Shown: positions 18,913 to 27,505, numbered from the stretch's first letter. The stretch: 64,000 nucleotides of DNA from Planktothrix agardhii NIES-204 (GCA_003609755.1 AP017991.1:3645001-3709000), one strand, 5' to 3'. Notes: a model not told the origin generated them from the letters alone. A program made the numbers and translations.

Positions 18913-21900
18913 TTAGCGCCAATCTCCCTGAACTGTAAACGCTCCCCAATAATAGGGAGATTGCCATTCTTCAGACTTCCACATTTCCAATTGTGTCTGT
19001 CTCAAAGCATGAATTGGATTTTCTTCTCCTTGTAACATTTTTTGATAAAACTTCGTCATTAATTCAGAAGTTGAAGCATCATTAACACTCCACAAACTCA
19101 CAATGACTCGCCGCGCTCCTGCATACATAAAACCACGAGTTAAACCTACCAGACCTTCCCCTTTCATCTCTTTTCCTACGCCAGTTTGGCAAGCACTCAA
19201 TACTACTAATTCGGTCGGTAAATCTAAGTTAAAAATATTACTTAACCGCAAAAATCCATCTTGCTTATTGCCTGTTTTATCATATAAAGATAGAACAATG
19301 CCTGATAATTCAGGATTGACAGGATCAAATAATCCATGAGTCGCAAAATGAACGATTTGATATTCAGCTAAATTCGGGTTAGTTGCGGTTGCTAAAGAAG
19401 CCTCAAAATCTAAGGCTTTTAGTCTTGCATTCTCCGGGACTAATTGGGCAATATTTTCCGCTTCATCTCGGCTATATTTTAACCGATCTAACTCGGAAGC
19501 TGTATTCCCTAATAATCCTGAATTTCTGGTAGCCCTATTTCTGGCTAAATCATTCTGGGTGGGGGGGTGATTTTCCGAGACAATTTGATTATTTAAGCGC
19601 TGGTCGTTTGATTCAAAAATTGGGTCAGCAATCACCGCAACCGTTTTAGGTGCAGAAGGTCGATTTTGTAATTGTTCTCGTTGAATAGCAACTGTGGAGA
19701 TAGAAGGAAGAGTAATAATTTCGTTTTCCACTAAGAGTGGATTTTGGGGAGTATTGGGAATAGGTAATGCGGCAAAGGGAATCAATTGTAAAGCTCCATC
19801 TCCTACAATTAATAGGCGTTTTTTGGCTAATTGATTGGCTACAGGAGAAAGAAGGATTTGACTCAGAGGAAGTCCGTCTTTTAGGGTAGCATTCTCGGTA
19901 TTGAAAGACTGGAGGTAAGTTTCAACAGCCGTTTTGATTTCACTTTGTTTTGGAAGGATATAAGTGTTGATGCTATTTTTGCTGACTAACCAAAGAAAAC
20001 TGCGTTCTTCCCCCAGGGAATATTGTAATAATAAGGTATCTTCATCAAGGAGTTGTTGAACTTCTGGCAGATTTAAAGGTTGAGGATATTTCAGTGCAGC
20101 ATAGCGGGGACTGGTAAGGCGAATTTGGGTTTGTAGTTGATTGAGTTGATTACTGAAGGCTTGAGATTTGGCTTTGAGTTCATCGATTTGTGTTTCGGTA
20201 TATTGACCTTGGGTGAGTTGATATCGTTGATATTCTAAGGCGTTGAGTTGTTGTAGTAAGTTCTGTTCCTGTTCTAAGAGTTTGGGGTCTACCCCTTGAC
20301 GAATATTAGCACCGGCTTCGGTCAGGAGTTCTACCAGACTTCTGGCGCGAGAACGTTCGCTGGCGTGAAAAGCTAAAGCATCATATCCTTTTTGGGGGTT
20401 TTGTTGATGCAGTTGCATTAATAAATCAATGTAGAATTTGTAACCATCCTGAACTGTGGCAAAGAAGGATTGACGAAGTTCTTGGGAACCGATTTTAGTG
20501 CGGAGGTCTTCAACAATAGTACGGGCAGTTTCGATGTCTGTAAGAGCTTCGCTGAGGTTGCCTTGATTACGTTTGAGGTAAGCAAAATTAAAGAGAGTAG
20601 TGGCTTCCCCCCCTCTATCCCCCACAGCCCGTAATAGGGGTAAAGCTTGGTTGTAGTAGTCTAGGGCTTGCTGCTTTTCTCCCAGGGAGTCGTACACACC
20701 GCCAATATTATTGAGAGTAGTGGCTTCCCCCCTTCTATCCCCCACTGCCCGTGATAGGGGTAAAGCTTGGTTTAAGTAGTCTAGGGCTTTCTGCTTTTCT
20801 CCCAGGGAGTTGTACACATTGCCAATATTGTTGAGAGTAGCAGCTTCCACCCTTCTATCCCCCACTGCCCGTAATAGGGGTAAAGCTTGGTTGTAGTAGT
20901 CTAGGGCTTGCTGCTTTTCTCCCAAGGAGTCGTACACAGCGCCAATACTGTTGAGAGTAGCAGCTTCCACCCTTCTATCCCCCACAGCCCGTAATAGGGG
21001 TAAAGCTTGGTTCAAGTAGTCTAGGGCTTGCTGCTTTTCTCCCAGGGAGTCGTACACACCGCCAATATTATTGAGAGTAGTGGCTTCCCCCCTTCTATCC
21101 CCCACTGCCCGTGATAGGGGTAAAGCTTGGTTTAAGTAGTCTAGGGCTTTCTGCTTTTCTCCCAAGGAGTCGTACACAAGGCCAATACTGTTGAGAGTAG
21201 CAGCTTCCACCCTTCTATCCCCCACTGCCCGTGATAGGGGTAAAGCTTGGTTTAAGTAGTCTAGGGCTTTCTGCTTTTCTCCCAGGGAGTCGTACACAAG
21301 GCCAATATTGTTGAGAGTAGTGGCTTCCCCCCCTCTATCCCCCACTGCCCGTCTTAGGGGTAAAGCTTGGTTGTAGTAGTCTAGGGCTTGCTGCTTTTCT
21401 CCCAGGGAGTCGTACACAAGGCCAATATTGTTGAGAGTAGTGGCTTCCCCCCCTCTATCCCCCACTGCCCGTCTTAGGGGTAAAGCTTGGTTGTAGTAGT
21501 CTAGGGCTTTCTGCTTTTCTCCCAAGGAGTCGTACACAAGGCCAATATTGTTGAGAGTAGTGGCTTCCATCCTTCTATCCCCCACTGCCCGTAATAGGGG
21601 TAAAGCTTGGTTGTAGTAGTCTAGGGCTTTCTGCTTTTCTCCTAATAAGTCATTTATTGTGCCCATACCCAGCAGTGTGACGGCTTCCGTTCCTTTATCC
21701 CCGGCGGCGTGATAGAGTTGGCGGGCGGCTTCTAACTTTTCTAAAGCGGCTCGTAATGATTCTGCTGTTCCTTGCTGAAATAGTTCCAAGCCCTCATTCA
21801 ATAATCGATCAGCTTCTGAATTACTGCTATTTTGAGCAAGAATTACAGGATTTAAATGAGAATATTGTGATTGATCACGAAGTGTAATTCTGCCTGCGGC

Positions 21901-22008
21901 TATAGGATTTTTTAGCTGTGATGAGGTAGCGAGGACTGACTCCCCTAGCATCACGGATAAGGAAACTGCTGTTAATCCAATTTTGATGAATTGCTGTGGT
22001 TTAATCAT
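18913..22008 (-). CDS. Secreted TPR-CHAT protease, copy 3 (9 repeats)
   Basis: About 1031 residues from the ATG at 22008-22006, with the same ribosome-binding site and signal peptide as the other copies. It has nine TPR units (residues about 122-481) and a CHAT domain with His in HFATHG (about 891) and Cys in SACQTG (about 940). The pre-TPR segment differs from the other two copies (AALEKLEAARQ instead of QALEKWQAARQ). It is the first CHAT gene downstream of the orthocaspase and 166-residue genes on the same strand; its upstream array ends 8 bp from the stop of the 166-residue gene. This looks like the ancestral arrangement. It may be co-transcribed with those genes or driven from the array region. 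Confidence 0.9.
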   Translation of the reverse strand: MIKPQQFIKIGLTAVSLSVMLGESVLATSSQLKNPIAAGRITLRDQSQYSHLNPVILAQNSSNSEADRLLNEGLELFQQGTAESLRAALEKLEAARQLYHAAGDKGTEAVTLLGMGTINDLLGEKQKALDYYNQALPLLRAVGDRRMEATTLNNIGLVYDSLGEKQKALDYYNQALPLRRAVGDRGGEATTLNNIGLVYDSLGEKQQALDYYNQALPLRRAVGDRGGEATTLNNIGLVYDSLGEKQKALDYLNQALPLSRAVGDRRVEAATLNSIGLVYDSLGEKQKALDYLNQALPLSRAVGDRRGEATTLNNIGGVYDSLGEKQQALDYLNQALPLLRAVGDRRVEAATLNSIGAVYDSLGEKQQALDYYNQALPLLRAVGDRRVEAATLNNIGNVYNSLGEKQKALDYLNQALPLSRAVGDRRGEATTLNNIGGVYDSLGEKQQALDYYNQALPLLRAVGDRGGEATTLFNFAYLKRNQGNLSEALTDIETARTIVEDLRTKIGSQELRQSFFATVQDGYKFYIDLLMQLHQQNPQKGYDALAFHASERSRARSLVELLTEAGANIRQGVDPKLLEQEQNLLQQLNALEYQRYQLTQGQYTETQIDELKAKSQAFSNQLNQLQTQIRLTSPRYAALKYPQPLNLPEVQQLLDEDTLLLQYSLGEERSFLWLVSKNSINTYILPKQSEIKTAVETYLQSFNTENATLKDGLPLSQILLSPVANQLAKKRLLIVGDGALQLIPFAALPIPNTPQNPLLVENEIITLPSISTVAIQREQLQNRPSAPKTVAVIADPIFESNDQRLNNQIVSENHPPTQNDLARNRATRNSGLLGNTASELDRLKYSRDEAENIAQLVPENARLKALDFEASLATATNPNLAEYQIVHFATHGLFDPVNPELSGIVLSLYDKTGNKQDGFLRLSNIFNLDLPTELVVLSACQTGVGKEMKGEGLVGLTRGFMYAGARRVIVSLWSVNDASTSELMTKFYQKMLQGEENPIHALRQTQLEMWKSEEWQSPYYWGAFTVQGDWR
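20566..21645 (-). repeat. 9 x 120-bp in-frame TPR-coding tandem repeat
   Basis: Nine 120-bp units encode the TPR region of CHAT copy 3. The first three units (RRMEATT and RGGEATT variants with IGLVYDS) are specific to this copy; later ones are shared with copy 2. Confidence 0.92.
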
Positions 22009-22122
22009 AAAAGCCTCATGGGAGTAGAGAAATGCAGTCACTTTAGTGCTGAGAAGAAACACCACACAGGGGAATTTACTCTTTTAAGGGTCAAGTCTCA
22101 CCTATAAAAAATCAGAGTTCAA

Positions 22123-22425
22123 CCCCTAGAGGGTTAAAGTTTAACTCCAAAGGGTCAGGTTTTATCCCCTAGACGGTTAAAGTTTAACTCCAAAGGGTCA
22201 GGTTTTATCCCCTAGACGGTTAAAGTTCAACTTCAAAGGGTCAGGTTTTATCCCCTAGAGGGTTAAAGTTCAACTTCAAAGGGTCAGGTTTTATCCCCTA
22301 GGGGGTTAAAGTTCAACTCCAAAGGGTCAGGTTTTATCCCCTAGGGGGTTAAAGTTCAACTTCAAAGGGTCAGGTTTTATCCCCTAGGGGGTTAAAGTTC
22401 AACTCCAAAGGGTCAGGTTTTATCC
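22123..22425. repeat. 43-bp tandem repeat array, 7 units, upstream of CHAT copy 3
   Basis: Seven units, the last one complete here, running up to 8 bp from the stop codon of the 166-residue gene. This is the untruncated version of the array seen in the other two spacers. Confidence 0.9.
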
Positions 22426-22433
22426 TCAAAGCA

Positions 22434-22934
22434 TCAAGGGAGATTCTTTGACGCTGGGTTAGTCCCTTCGGTGGGTTCAGCAACAGCTTTATTAGATTTG
22501 CGGGCGAAGCGACGACCAATATTATCCAGCACCCCATCCAGACCCGCCCCTAAATTCGCTTCTTTGGCGTAGCGATAAGCTACGAGGGCGGCGGCGTAGG
22601 CTTCACTACCCACGACCATTAGGGTGTCTTCTACGAGTTCATTGAGTTGGTGCAAAGATAGCAATACAGGATAAAGATCGTTATACAGTTCCACATCCTT
22701 TTCCATTTCCTCAATATCAAAAGAACGCGGTAAAAAGTCCTGGTTTTGTTTCACCAGTTCCATTGTTTTTTGTACAAAAGCCCGACTTTTATCTCCGAGT
22801 TTCAGCATGGAAATCCGCTCCTCTTTCGTCAAACCGACTAGGAAAGGGAGCTTTTCTTTGATAGTGAGAATTGCTGCCTGGATAGCGGCAACATCTTCGG
22901 GCGTTAAGTTAGCACTAATGCGGTTATCGGTCAT
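22434..22934 (-). CDS. 166-residue soluble helical protein, unknown, in CHAT/orthocaspase cluster
   Basis: A 166-residue protein I cannot assign to a family. It is mostly helical by composition (TPEDVAAIQAAILTIKEKLP, later SLHQLNELVEDTLMVVGSEA) with a polar C-terminal tail. There is no signal peptide. A strong AAAGGAG stands about 8 bases before the ATG at 22934-22932, so it is probably well translated. It lies between the orthocaspase gene (89 bases upstream) and CHAT copy 3, all on the minus strand. Pieces of it (48 bp) remain in both CHAT spacers, showing that it was part of the duplicated unit. A role as partner or regulator of the proteases is inferred from position only. Confidence 0.7.
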   Translation of the reverse strand: MTDNRISANLTPEDVAAIQAAILTIKEKLPFLVGLTKEERISMLKLGDKSRAFVQKTMELVKQNQDFLPRSFDIEEMEKDVELYNDLYPVLLSLHQLNELVEDTLMVVGSEAYAAALVAYRYAKEANLGAGLDGVLDNIGRRFARKSNKAVAEPTEGTNPASKNLP

Positions 22935-23023
22935 GGCTGTTCTCCTTTAAAAATGGGTGAAAAAGAAAAATAACTGTAGGGGTGGCGTCCCTCCCAACTC
23001 TCTTAACGGCTATAGCACCAACC

Positions 23024-24217
23024 CTAAATACTCAACCGCAACAGTGTACCTTCTGTTACTGGTTTCTCAATTTTTGCCTGTGCAACGATCCCCTCCCGTG
23101 ACAAAACTCTCACCTGTCCGTTACCCTTAACCGCCGTAAAAACTGTTTTCGTTTCTACCTTTGACAAATCAACTCCCCCTAACCATAATTGCGCCGTATC
23201 CCCATTAACTTTTGTCACCACTGCCTGTGCCGTCGAATTAGGAGAATTAATAAAATATATAGGTTTCTCCTGATCTTGAGTCCCTGGCTTAACTTCATAA
23301 CCGGGTTTTTGCTTGAATTTTTTGGGAATTTCTGACACAATCTTGGTAAACAGCCGATCAATCTTCTGATCTTCCCGCCAGAGATAATGGGTCAGTAAAT
23401 AAGTAAATATTCCCGATTTAAAACCATTAATATTAACTTCTAGCGCCAATTGTTCAGGAGCAGTTGCAGCTAAGACGACACCTTTAGCAACGCCCGTGCG
23501 ATATCCTTTAACAAATTGTTCTGGTGACATATTTAACCGTGATAACCACTGTTGCTGATAAGTTTTTTCGTCAGAAGAAACTAAAACCTTTTTGCCTCCA
23601 TCACGAGAACGTATCCGTGAGTCTCTAGTCGCACCCCCAGAAAAACAACTATCTAATACAACGGTGACATTCTCTGTTTTGAGGGCAGACATCAGCAAAA
23701 ATAAAGTATGTCCCATGATATCTTCCACAGTCCCTCCAACGTCAGGATATCCAGCAGGTAAGTTACTATTTACTGGTACAAAGGTTCCATTTAATCCTTC
23801 CTGATTGGGCACCACAACAATCGGGTTAGGGTCAAAAATTTGCGAACCATGCCCAGAATAGTGATAGAATACTACATCTCCGGGTTTTGCTTGTTTAATT
23901 AAATGTTCTTCAAATGCCGTTAAAATTCCTGTTCGCGTCGCTGCTTCATCAGCTAAAACCAGAATATCTTTCGGGTTAAATCTAAAGCGATGAATCAGTA
24001 GATTCCGTTGCAACTCTAAATCATTGACACATCCTTCTAGGGGAGAGGAGGCATATTGATTAATCCCTACTAATAAAGCTAGTTTGCGGGGCGTACTTTG
24101 GGCTAGGACTTTGCCCGCTTGTTCAGCTTTTTGTTGGAATAGGAATTGATTAATTCCCAGAGTTGCTAGTGCTGAACTGGCAAATTTGAGGAAATGACGA
24201 CGAGTATTACGAGTCAT
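23024..24217 (-). CDS. Tat-exported orthocaspase (C14 caspase-like protease)
   Basis: 397 residues. The N-terminus NTRRHFLKFASSALATLGI is a twin-arginine signal with an RR-x-FLK core. The caspase fold follows: RKLALLVGINQYASSPLEGC, the catalytic His in HYSGHGS (residue 123) and the catalytic Cys in LDSCFSGGATR (residue 191), so the dyad is intact. The C-terminal ~180 residues contain the p10-like part and a beta-rich tail. Orthocaspases cleave after basic residues and have been linked to stress and cell-death responses in cyanobacteria. It lies directly upstream of the 166-residue gene and the three TPR-CHAT genes. A deleted paralogue lies at 25119-25969. Confidence 0.92.
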   Translation of the reverse strand: MTRNTRRHFLKFASSALATLGINQFLFQQKAEQAGKVLAQSTPRKLALLVGINQYASSPLEGCVNDLELQRNLLIHRFRFNPKDILVLADEAATRTGILTAFEEHLIKQAKPGDVVFYHYSGHGSQIFDPNPIVVVPNQEGLNGTFVPVNSNLPAGYPDVGGTVEDIMGHTLFLLMSALKTENVTVVLDSCFSGGATRDSRIRSRDGGKKVLVSSDEKTYQQQWLSRLNMSPEQFVKGYRTGVAKGVVLAATAPEQLALEVNINGFKSGIFTYLLTHYLWREDQKIDRLFTKIVSEIPKKFKQKPGYEVKPGTQDQEKPIYFINSPNSTAQAVVTKVNGDTAQLWLGGVDLSKVETKTVFTAVKGNGQVRVLSREGIVAQAKIEKPVTEGTLLRLSI

Positions 24218-24278
24218 TTTAACTTACAATGAATCAACTGAATCAATTGTAGCAATTCAGAGGAGCTAATTTTAGGAA

Positions 24279-24674
24279 TCAATATGAGATCGTTACCGTA
24301 TTCGGAGCAAAAAGAAGTGGCAATATTCCTCCCTCTTGTCCAAGCACAACACCTTCAATAAGATCCTCCTGAGTTAAGCCGGCTTTGCGAGAGCAATTGG
24401 GACAAGCAATCACTGTTCCCCCATCCTCTATAAACTTTTGTAACCTTTGATGAATCGTTAAATCACCATTACCTTCTGTTGCTGGAGATCGCCGTTTATC
24501 AGCCAGATATACCCCACGAACATTAAGGAAGATGGTGACAGGTTGATGTCCCATTCGCAAGGCATTGTGGGCAATAGAAATCGCCATACTTGCCGTCCAT
24601 GTATCATCACTGGTCAAATTGATAAACAGTGCTTTTGATAGCGAGGTCAAATAAATCAGGTTGACCGTAAGCAA
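24279..24674 (-). CDS. DsrE-like protein with start borrowed from a deleted doc gene
   Basis: From about residue 14 the protein is a normal DsrE/DsrF-like sequence (SKALFINLTSDDTWTASMAI, with a conserved-looking VIACPNCSRKAG that holds two Cys). The first ~13 residues (MLTVNLIYLTSLS) are the doc sequence read in another frame. A deletion removed the natural DsrE start and the 3' end of doc, and joined the two. The ATG at 24674 lies inside doc, so translation of DsrE is possible but altered. DsrE-family proteins handle sulfur relay or are of unknown function. Expression would depend on the upstream TA promoter. Confidence 0.7.
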   Translation of the reverse strand: MLTVNLIYLTSLSKALFINLTSDDTWTASMAISIAHNALRMGHQPVTIFLNVRGVYLADKRRSPATEGNGDLTIHQRLQKFIEDGGTVIACPNCSRKAGLTQEDLIEGVVLGQEGGILPLLFAPNTVTISY

Positions 24675-24810
24675 ATAAATGTCTTGGTCTAGCTAAACTC
24701 GCAGCCAGGAGATTTTCGTCCCTGATACCTAAACTACCACCATGCTGCTGAATTTGATCCTGATGGATAACTCGAACAATTTCTTCAAAAATCCATAAGG
24801 GTTCATTCAC
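24607..24810 (-). pseudogene. doc: Doc/Fic-type toxin, truncated by deletion
   Basis: 67 residues remain. IHQDQIQQHGGSLGIRDENL and SLARPRHLFAYGQPDLFDLA are the N-terminal half of a Doc (death-on-curing) toxin. After LFDLA the frame runs into DsrE DNA. The catalytic Fic motif HPFxDGNKR, which should follow within about 25 residues, is absent. The ATG overlaps the stop of the antitoxin-like gene by 4 bases (24807-24810), the usual TA arrangement. Without the Fic motif it cannot phosphorylate EF-Tu as Doc does. Confidence 0.8.
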
Positions 24811-25031
24811 TGGGCTAATTCCCTTAACGCATTTTTATATTTTTCGCTAATCACTTGATAAGCTGCCATTGCTTTGTCAAATTCAGTTTGATCAATAGTT
24901 GAGGAATTATCGGAGTGATTATTCTGTGCTTTCTCTGCGAGAGAATGCAAAAAGACCAGAGCTTCTGCTAACAGTTCATCAGGTAATTCTCTGGCTAAGG
25001 TAACGATTTCTTGACGCATTTCTTGAGTCAT
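24807..25031 (-). CDS. Antitoxin-like protein paired with truncated Doc
   Basis: A 74-residue acidic helical protein (MTQEMRQEIVTLARELPDEL; QVISEKYKNALRELAQ). Its stop overlaps the doc start by 4 bases, so by position it is the antitoxin of a Phd/Doc-like pair. The N-terminal part resembles small cyanobacterial antitoxins more than classical Phd, so the assignment rests mainly on context. With the toxin broken, it is probably a leftover. Confidence 0.6.
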   Translation of the reverse strand: MTQEMRQEIVTLARELPDELLAEALVFLHSLAEKAQNNHSDNSSTIDQTEFDKAMAAYQVISEKYKNALRELAQ

Positions 25032-25118
25032 GGTTATTGCCTATTATATTTTAAATGATAACAAAAGACATCTGATCACGGCTTGACCCGGTTTTTTTCT
25101 AACATATTAATATTCCTC

Positions 25119-25969
25119 TTAACTTATTAAATGTAAAAGCGTTCCTCCGGTTACGGTTTGCTCAATCTTTGCCTGCCCTACTAACCCATCACGGGAAATC
25201 ATTTTCACTTTTCCTGTACTATTAATAGCAGTAAATATTGTTCCCGTTGTCACCTTTCTTAAGTCAATTCCCGCTAACCATAATTGAGCAGTTTCCCCTG
25301 TTGCTGATAGTTTTTTTCATCAGAAGAAACTAAAATATTTTCACCTCCTTCGCGGGAACGCACCCGGAATTCTCGGGTTGCTCCACCGGAAAAACAACTA
25401 TCTAAAACCACCGTCACATTGTCGGTTTTCAGGGCTGACATTAATAAAAACAAGGTATGCCCCATAATATCTTGGACAACTCCCCCAACTTCAGGATATC
25501 CGGTGGGTAAGTTACTATTAATAGGAACAAAGGTTCCATTTAATCCTTGTCTATCTCCTAATCGGGTTATAATTGGGTCAGGATCAAAAATCCGAGAACC
25601 ATGCCCAGAATAGTGATAAACCACAATATCTCCGGGTTTAGCTTGTTTGATTAAATGTTCTTCAAAGGCGGTTAAAATTCCTGTCCGAGTGGCTTCTGTT
25701 TGGGGTAAAATATAAATATTTTTAGGATTAAATCCGAAGCGATGAATTAACAAATAGCGTTGTAAATCTATATCGTTGATACATCCTTCTAGGGGAGAGG
25801 AGGCATATTGATTAATCCCTACTAATAAAGCTAGTTTGCGGGGCGTACTTTGGGCTAGGACTTTGCCCGCTTGTTCAGCTTTTTGTCGGAATAGGAATTG
25901 ATTAATTCCCAGAGTTGCTAGTGCTGAACTGGCAAATTTGAGGAAATAGCGGCGAGTGTTACGAGTCAT
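25119..25969 (-). pseudogene. Second orthocaspase, internal deletion and frameshift
   Basis: The first ~225 residues are a close copy of the orthocaspase at 23024, with RR-x-FLK Tat signal, HYSGHGS and LDSCFSGGATR all present. After NYQQQ a deletion of roughly 120 codons joins the DNA to the C-terminal tail in another frame, giving GKLLNYG and a stop at 25274. The displaced C-terminus (TAQLWLAGIDLRKV, then TVTGGTLLHLIS) is readable to the TAA at 25119-25121. The truncated 231-residue product would keep the catalytic dyad but lose the p10-like part, so residual activity is conceivable yet unlikely. Confidence 0.85.
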
Positions 25970-26415
25970 GGTATACAGCCTTATCGTACTACAGGTTAAG
26001 TTATTTTTGAAGGGGGTTACTTAACATTATAGTCTTTGCTAATATTAGATAACCCAGGGGATAGGTTACAGTTGATCAACATCCATCTTGCAAAAATAGA
26101 CTTTTTAGCTTGACCGACGGGAATCCTCACACCATACCGCTTAGGTTGGTGTGGGATGAAAGGCGCGATCTGCTGAGGATTCCATCTCTTCGCAATCTCA
26201 AAGCTATGCTTTGAGCAGTGGGCAGATGGATGACGAGACGAACAAAAAATTTTTTTAATTGTTCGATCATTTGTGATAAAGTAACACTAATTGAGGCATA
26301 AGCTGTTCAGCATCTAAATTGGTCATGCAGAAATCTTGAATCTTATGCAGTGCGAGCGTCCTCGCTCGCTGGAATATACAGTTTAAATGCACAACAGCTT
26401 ATTAGTCACAACTCA
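25970..26415. other. Gene-free left flank of the tnpB element, with hairpins
   Basis: No gene seen. Hairpins: CACACCA at 26128-26134 with TGGTGTG at 26147-26153, and CTCAAAGC at 26197-26204 with GCTTTGAG at 26208-26215, the latter nested in a larger CCATCT/AGATGG pairing. A GCGAGCG/CGCTCGC inverted repeat lies near 26352-26368. The first hairpin resembles subterminal hairpins of IS200/IS605 elements, so the left end of the element is probably here, but I cannot fix the exact boundary. Confidence 0.5.
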
Positions 26416-27434
26416 ATGAAAGTAACATATCAGTACCAGTTCTATCCCGACACCAATCAAAAGATCAGCTTAAACCAATGGCTGAGAATTTGCCGTTATT
26501 GGTACAATCGCCAGTTGGGAGATCGCTTTGATTGGTGGGAAATGAATCGTACTGCTATCAATGCTTGCCCATTAAAAACTAGCATTGCTGCTCCCAGAGA
26601 AAAGCCTAATTACTACCATCAAAAACAACAATTGCCAATTCTTAAAAAAGACTTAGTAAAAGTATTTCACAGTGGCGAGTTGTTGGATTTTAAGCAGGTA
26701 GATTCAACTGTACTACAAGATGTCTCTAAGCGAATAGATAAAGCCTTTGAAAGATTCATTGTCGGTGACGGTAAAGGTACAAAATCGGGCAGACCCCGAT
26801 TCAAAACTGAAGCCGACTACCGAACCATGACTTTTTCAACGGCGGGTAATGATTGGATTAAATTGATTCGTAAGAATTGGGTTTATATTCGATTACCCAA
26901 ATTAGGAATTGTAAAAGTTCGGATGCACCGCCCAATTCCTAGTGGGTTTGTTGTTAAGCAAGTAAGTGTCACCAGAAAAGCTGACGGTTGGTTCATTCAG
27001 TTAATTCTTGAAGACATTTCTGTACCTCAATTCACACCAGATCAAGTTATTCCCAATCTGCTAAATCGGGACTCAATAAATCCTGGCTAGATGCTGCATT
27101 TGGGCAATTTTTTACGACGCTGAACTACATAGTAGAAAAAACTGGGGCAGTCGTCATTTCACAAAAACCTGCTTATACTTCAATGGTGCTCAGTTATCGG
27201 AATGAGATGATTTTCACCGATTGTAGTATCCGAGACTATTGGGATGAGCAAAATTCTTTGATGGTTGATCGTGATATCAATGCTGCGATTAACTTGAAAA
27301 GACTGGGGTTGGGCATTTTCCCCAGTATAAAACGCCGTAGTGGGAATCTTTCTGTAGTTGGTTCTATGGATAACAGTACCATTAAGGAAATCTTGCATAC
27401 CCTTCATCGGGCTGCTAAGAAGCCCACATCATAA
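26416..27434 (+). pseudogene. tnpB: TnpB-type IS200/IS605 protein, central deletion
   Basis: The ATG at 26416 starts MKVTYQYQFYPDTNQKISLN and reads a TnpB N-terminal half to about 27057 (FTPDQVIPN). The frame then breaks, and from about 27062 another frame gives the C-terminal part: KSGLNKSWLDAAFGQFFTTL, later YTSMVLSYRNEMIFTDCSI and LMVDRDINAAINLKRLGLG. Missing is roughly 100 residues that should hold the first RuvC Asp (GIDxGL) and the catalytic Glu, so the nuclease is dead. The region where most TnpB proteins have a four-Cys zinc finger lacks it, as in a subfamily I recall from cyanobacteria. No tnpA is present. Confidence 0.88.
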
Positions 27435-27472
27435 TCTGTACTCAGATTTGATGTGGGAGTATGTCACTCAAT
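27423..27472 (+). mobile_element. Right end of the tnpB element (IS200/IS605-type)
   Basis: CCCACATCA at 27423-27431 pairs with TGATGTGGG at 27449-27457, followed by AGTATGTCAC, the hairpin-plus-TCAC/TCAA arrangement of IS200/IS605 right ends. In active elements the guide RNA of TnpB would be encoded across this end. Confidence 0.7.
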
Positions 27473-27505
27473 ATTGAAGATATTACCTTTGTTAATATTC
27501 TATCC

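Noticed and set aside
11173-24217. CHAT cluster as a type III-E CRISPR (Craspase) or gasdermin locus
   Set aside because: No gRAMP/Cas7-11, CRISPR array or gasdermin-like gene is visible in the neighbourhood.
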